Shown: piece after piece, positions 63,201 through 64,000 of the stretch
Numbering within the stretch: position 1 is the stretch's first letter
Layout of the letters: each line of letters starts with the position of its first letter
From: Jaltomata sinuosa
Lineage: Eukaryota; Streptophyta; Magnoliopsida; Solanales; Solanaceae
DNA length: 64,000 bases
Reading direction: 5' to 3'
Assembly: GCA_003996215.1 (NCBI GenBank)
Contig: QJPP01000001.1
Location: 310,001-374,000, forward strand
Notes under the pieces: generated by a model
Told to the model about the DNA's origin: nothing
The model's input: the letters and a program-made list of their open reading frames with translations, nothing else
Databases searched by the model: none
Program-made: the position numbers and the translations under genes

Positions 63201-64000
63201 GCACATTGCTCGGTTTCTAGTGCAAGCACGCAAAATAGCAAGCAAACCTTTAACCATGCGAGTCCTAGGCGACATGAGACCTGCAATGTCCCCAATGGAG
63301 GGAAGCCAAGGAATGAGTTCGCCTGCCACAATGGCTGCTCTAGAGTTCAACATCACGCTTGGCGGATTATTATCCTCATCATCCTCAAAACACTCAACCC
63401 CTCCCATGGTGGCAAGAAGTGAATCAACTACCAGAAATGCAATAGAGTCAGCATCATCTCCGGTTCCAAAACTCTCAACACCACTTACAACATTTTTCAG
63501 CTTATCCAAGCCTTCAGGCTTTCCCATAATAGCAGAGTCTACTAAATGCAAGAGTTCTGGTTCCACATTAGGCACAACCTGTTTCGGCTTAGGTTTTGGT
63601 GGTGATCCAAATGGAGAATATGCATCATCCCCATATGAATACAAAGCAGAATCCACCGAAGAAGACGACTGTCTAGTCTCAGGTGTATCCATAAATTGCC
63701 TATCAGGACTAGAGCTCAAATCATGGTGCACCTCAATGTCTACATAATCATCCCCAGATGGGATTTTCCCTACGGAAGATTCAAACTTGTCCTCAGTCCC
63801 ACCTGAAGACCCTCTTAAATTATCAGATCCTGAAGATTGATTTAACCCCCCAAGAATTTTATCTTGATCTTTCAATGAAACATTATCAAATAGCTCACCA
63901 TCCACCATAGGAGCTGAAGAAGAATCAACCCCTTTTGAGACTACATTACTATGTACATTATCTACATTATCACCGCCCAGTTCATTCTGGGTATTATCGG
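28038..64000 (-). CDS. BCHC2: BEACH domain-containing protein C2-like (5' end outside window)
   Basis: A single minus-strand gene of at least 31 exons. The joined coding sequence in the window is 8,867 nt and gives 2,954 residues with no internal stop; the frame is open at the right edge, so the start codon lies outside. Exon junction phases agree throughout, and each exon aligns with the plant BCHC2 order: concanavalin A-like region, long helical/DUF4704 middle, PH-BEACH, BEACH and WD40. The Arabidopsis relative is close to this length, so little is missing. BEACH proteins are large cytosolic scaffolds in membrane trafficking and, for plant relatives, mRNA-processing-body or vacuolar transport roles; the exact role here is inferred from the family. 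The last exon (28038-28112) ends LKLGWEGDGLSPLIK. Exon coordinates are in the four block entries. The introns carry many transposons without harming the frame. Confidence 0.95.
30899..31142. mobile_element. Stowaway MITE in a WD40-block intron
   Basis: It starts TACTCCCTCCTTTTCATTTT and ends TGAAACAGAGGGAATA with TA borders. It lies inside the GC-AG intron 31399-30612. Confidence 0.85.
32444..40541 (-). CDS. BCHC2: BEACH gene, PH-BEACH and BEACH block (exons 15-27)
   Basis: Exons 40062-40541, 38250-38395, 37570-37639, 37393-37476, 37109-37165, 36093-36161, 35933-36019, 35737-35853, 34009-34158, 33149-33233, 32936-33056, 32644-32740 and 32444-32557. The PH-BEACH part starts at MVRPLKVSRGTFQITTRRIN and includes RRYLLRRSALELFMVDRSN. 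BEACH hallmarks follow in order: MERWARREISNFEYLMQLN, AGRSYNDITQYPVFPWVISD, HYGSHYSSAGTVLYYLIRLE, GKFDHADRMFSD, PELFYLPEMLTNENSIEFG, HLHEWIDLIFGYKQRGKEA. Several exons are under 90 nt, so gene predictors may skip some. The SPIRRIG-type relatives share this core; overall exon order and WD40 sequence favour C2 or C1. Confidence 0.93.
33349..33470. mobile_element. Partial Stowaway-like MITE in intron
   Basis: GCTCCCTCTGTTTCCAATTG resembles a Stowaway left end and is followed by typical words (GACATGCCAAATTGACGTCC-like). No matching right end was found, so it is truncated. It lies in intron 34008-33234. Confidence 0.45.
33533..33816. mobile_element. Stowaway MITE in intron
   Basis: Bounded by TACTCCCCCTGTTTCAGTTT and AAAACGGAGGCAGTA with TA at both ends. 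The interior shows the family words CATGTTTAAGACAACAAGTT and TTCTTAAACTCTGTGCC. It lies in intron 34008-33234 of the BEACH gene. Confidence 0.8.
34264..34310 (-). mobile_element. Extreme 3' tail of an RTE-type LINE or TS-type SINE
   Basis: ACAACAACAACAACATACCC followed by AGTATATTCCCACAAAGTGG is the complement of the conserved 3' tail seen at 9354-9770 and 61560-61673. Only about 45 bp is present, a severely truncated insertion in intron 35736-34159. Confidence 0.6.
36250..37020 (+). mobile_element. Diverged TRIM-like element in intron
   Basis: CATGGTATTAGAGTCAAATG (about 36640-36660) resembles a Met-tRNA primer site after an LTR end ATCCCTATCACA. Two related flanking segments (about 36272-36345 with CTACTCCAACCATTGGCTTA; about 36905-36985 with CTACCCATTCCACCAATTGC) look like its diverged LTRs. 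It lies in intron 37108-36162. Boundaries are approximate. Confidence 0.5.
36716..36746. repeat. (CT)n microsatellite
   Basis: About 15 CT repeats lie inside the TRIM-like element, in an intron of the BEACH gene. The tract is likely length-polymorphic. Confidence 0.95.
39643..39672. repeat. Adjacent poly-C and poly-A runs, with a nearby 21-bp direct repeat
   Basis: About 15 C residues are followed by about 15 A residues in intron 40061-38396. AGCAGGGGAGCGAGGAAAAC occurs at about 39693 and again at about 39770, with unrelated sequence between. Run length may be unreliable in the assembly. Confidence 0.8.
40623..56233 (-). CDS. BCHC2: BEACH gene, central block (exons 4-14)
   Basis: Exons 56099-56233, 53159-53263, 52642-52755, 51144-51220, 50080-50161, 45064-45384, 43979-44601, 42211-42295, 41863-42057, 40879-41424 and 40623-40766. 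This DUF4704-like middle includes RFEHIQLLLILLRSLPYAPK, ENAIVILMLVEDHLRLQSK, a Gly-rich loop GLGGGLGIGGGSGTGMGG, and KDFNALSYKFIAVLVGS. Exon 6 (52755-52642) uses the acceptor that gives TGATKTANPGSLRD. The largest intron (50079-45385, 4.7 kb) is almost all nested transposons. Others (56098-53264, 43978-42296) also contain elements. Confidence 0.92.
42452..42660 (-). mobile_element. SolS-type SINE in intron
   Basis: Read on minus: CCTAGTAGTGGTCAATGAAG (box A region) and GGTTCAAATCCTAGCC (box B), then the family body (TTTCTTCCCATCTTGG, GTACCTGTGCTGGTAGGAGG, AAGCTGGTCCTGACACCA). It lies in intron 43978-42296 of the BEACH gene. No clear target duplication was seen. Confidence 0.8.
43185..43400 (-). 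mobile_element. SolS-type SINE with 18-bp target duplication
   Basis: Read on minus: GTGGTCTCGTGGTCAATAAA, then GGTTCAAATGTCAGC (box B), GTTACCCGATACCTGTGCTG and CTGGCCCAGACACCACAG, ending in an A-rich tail. TCAAGTTGCCAATCTTTT occurs at 43167-43184 and 43401-43418, so both ends are defined exactly. Confidence 0.9.
45934..46290. mobile_element. Stowaway end plus TRIM-LTR fragments
   Basis: TACTCCCTCCATCCTAATTC at 45934 is a Stowaway left end without its partner. About 45970-46060 and about 46155-46265 contain minus-oriented pieces of the TRIM LTR (CAAAAGCTAGCTCATGAG-like words, GGAGACCAATTA). They are relics in intron 50079-45385. Confidence 0.55.
46354..46614 (+). mobile_element. L1-type LINE endonuclease, first part
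   Basis: The frame LKILSWNVRRLNEREQRITL, then DIVCLQETK, is the start of an apurinic-type endonuclease domain of plant L1 LINEs. It is interrupted at 46614 by a solo LTR and resumes at 49030. It is oriented opposite to the host gene. Confidence 0.85.
46615..49029 (+). mobile_element. Solo LTR, about 2.4 kb (Ty3-like)
   Basis: It starts TGTAATGACCCGGACTTTCG and is flanked by ACAAC at 46610-46614 and 49030-49034, a 5-bp target duplication. It contains repeated CCACGATTTGTGGGA-type words (about 47010-47235), a tandem pair at about 48202-48302 (TTATTTAGATATCCAGCTAT), and an end region with TCAGGCCAAGGGTTCGCTCG. No gag or pol was seen. Length and TGTAATGACCC start suggest a long Ty3-type LTR; the clade is inferred. 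Confidence 0.8.
49030..49306 (+). mobile_element. L1-type LINE endonuclease, second part
   Basis: After the LTR the LINE endonuclease continues: LFESLQEDFRWVFSG, then LWNELVAAKELWVIGGDFNI and MKEFSNSIEDLGLVDLHMV. GGDFN is a conserved endonuclease motif. Several frame breaks and stops are present, so it is decayed. It is cut short at about 49306 by TRIM sequence. Confidence 0.85.
49307..49930. mobile_element. Head-to-head TRIM pair
   Basis: A minus-oriented copy has its primer site as GGCTCTGATACCA (49575-49587). A plus-oriented copy has TAGTATCAGAGCC (49675-49687). The two share LTR words (GATGAATGGAAAGAATCCCA on one strand, its complement on the other), ending near the complementary pair ATGAGCTAGCTTTTGG and CAAAAGCTAGCTCAT. 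No coding capacity was seen. Confidence 0.75.
53940..54330 (+). mobile_element. L1-type LINE 3' fragment (zf-RVT domain)
   Basis: The plus-strand frame reads VKSCYSSSLKTKCPTENWQW then KMIWKTKLL, followed after frame breaks by the zinc-knuckle-like LHVC and the words for ANHLFLHCP (GATGCAAATCATTTATTTTTGC). This is the RT-associated zinc domain found at the end of plant L1 ORF2. It lies in intron 56098-53264. Confidence 0.65.
54380..54660. other. GC-rich intronic segment of unknown origin
   Basis: The stretch around 54470-54620 (GTCCGCTCGAAAGG, GGTAACCCCGGTCCAGCCGC) is much richer in G+C than its surroundings. I cannot assign it to a gene or element. A transposon interior or organellar insertion are possible. 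Confidence 0.35.
54867..55228. repeat. MITE-like repeat with TATCAAAGGCGCGC end
   Basis: The left end TATCAAAGGCGCGCTTAAGC faces the right end GCGTTTTTTGCTTTTGATA, an imperfect inverted repeat. GCGCTT-type words (GAAGCCCGCGCTTTACTTGC) fill the right half. This resembles a common Solanaceae MITE. Boundaries are approximate. Confidence 0.5.
55365..55593. mobile_element. Stowaway MITE in intron
   Basis: It starts TACCCTCCATTTCAATTTAT and ends ATTGGAACAGAGGGAGTA with TA borders. The interior includes CATGTTTAAGACCACAAGAT. It lies in intron 56098-53264. Confidence 0.85.
57163..57200. repeat. (AT)n microsatellite
   Basis: About 19 uninterrupted AT dinucleotides in intron 57852-56234 of the BEACH gene. 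Confidence 0.95.
57853..64000 (-). CDS. BCHC2: BEACH gene, N-terminal block (exons 1-3 in window)
   Basis: Exons 62078-64000 (continues beyond the edge), 59855-60639 and 57853-58557. The acidic N-terminal part contains SPFGSPPKPKPKQVVP. It is followed by armadillo-like helices and then a concanavalin A-like segment (NGYAFATWIYIESF; LRLYIDGTLYESRPFDFP; MGPVYIFKEPIGPEKMARL). An Ala-rich tract (about residues 365-405 of the visible protein) interrupts that domain, as in the plant family. The second and third exons carry helical repeats (RPAEILGQVHVATRMRPTEA; HLMYRLVVQPNMSRAQTFAD). Intron 62077-60640 holds an RTE-type LINE. Intron 59854-58558 (1.3 kb) holds nothing I can name firmly. Confidence 0.93.
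60903..61673 (+). mobile_element. RTE-type LINE, 5'-truncated, with 16-bp target duplication
   Basis: The decayed reverse transcriptase reads YRGIKLQSHTMKVWERVVE, then (after frame breaks) FIDLEKVYDKVPREVL and VAYTRVIKDTYDGAKTG, typical of plant RTE elements. The 3' UTR ends GTGGGTATG plus TTG repeats. TAGAATATGAAACTTA lies at 60887-60902 and at 61674-61689, the target duplication. It is antisense to the BEACH gene in intron 62077-60640. Confidence 0.9.

Noticed and set aside
63168..63747. Plus-strand frames of 84 and 175 codons near the right end
   Set aside because: They are antisense shadows of the large N-terminal BEACH exon 62078-64000.

Overview
This is plant nuclear DNA, most probably from a Solanaceae species. 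It is AT-rich and intron-rich. It carries repeats typical of that family: tRNA-derived SINEs of the SolS type, LINE ends finishing in a (TTG)n tail, Stowaway elements with CTCCCTCCGT ends, and TRIM elements with an initiator-Met primer site. The species cannot be fixed from the sequence.

Left half (1-27 kb): a tandem array of cytochrome P450 genes of the CYP704C type (fatty-acid omega-hydroxylase-like), all on the plus strand, at 2952-5295, 13389-16550, 21041-23220 and 24334-26770. I rebuilt the exons of each from splice sites and conserved frame. Every copy carries at least one disabling lesion, and the lesions differ: a nonsense codon at position 34, a nonsense codon in exon 5, a frameshift plus an exon-5 deletion, and a +1 frameshift in the I-helix. 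The first 130 bases resemble the 3' flank of these copies, so another copy probably lies just outside. Between copies 1 and 2 lies one intact minus-strand gene, a legumin-like bicupin (7326-8725). A single exon-like fragment of adenylosuccinate lyase sits between copies 2 and 3.

The spacers of the array are filled with transposable elements. Several can be dated against the duplication because the matching site in a sister copy is empty: a TRIM in intron 1 of copy 2, and a Stowaway between the TATA box and ATG of copy 2. Others carry clear target duplications, including a 706-bp non-autonomous hAT element (8 bp) and a 1.24-kb long-TIR element (7 bp).

Right half (28-64 kb): one very large minus-strand gene, the plant BEACH-domain protein C2 type (BCHC2-like). 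It runs from beyond the right edge down to a stop codon at 28038. I placed 31 exons with consistent phase, giving 2,954 residues; only the extreme N-terminus is outside. The order is a concanavalin A-like region, a long helical/DUF4704 middle, PH-BEACH, BEACH and WD40. One intron is of the GC-AG class. The introns hold nested elements (an L1 endonuclease fragment split by a 2.4-kb solo LTR, a head-to-head TRIM pair, SINEs, an RTE-type LINE), but the coding frame is intact. Copy 4 of the P450 array and this gene face each other tail to tail.

I found no tRNA or rRNA gene, no CRISPR array and no clearly new molecular system. The most informative signal is the wholly decayed P450 array and its insertion history.
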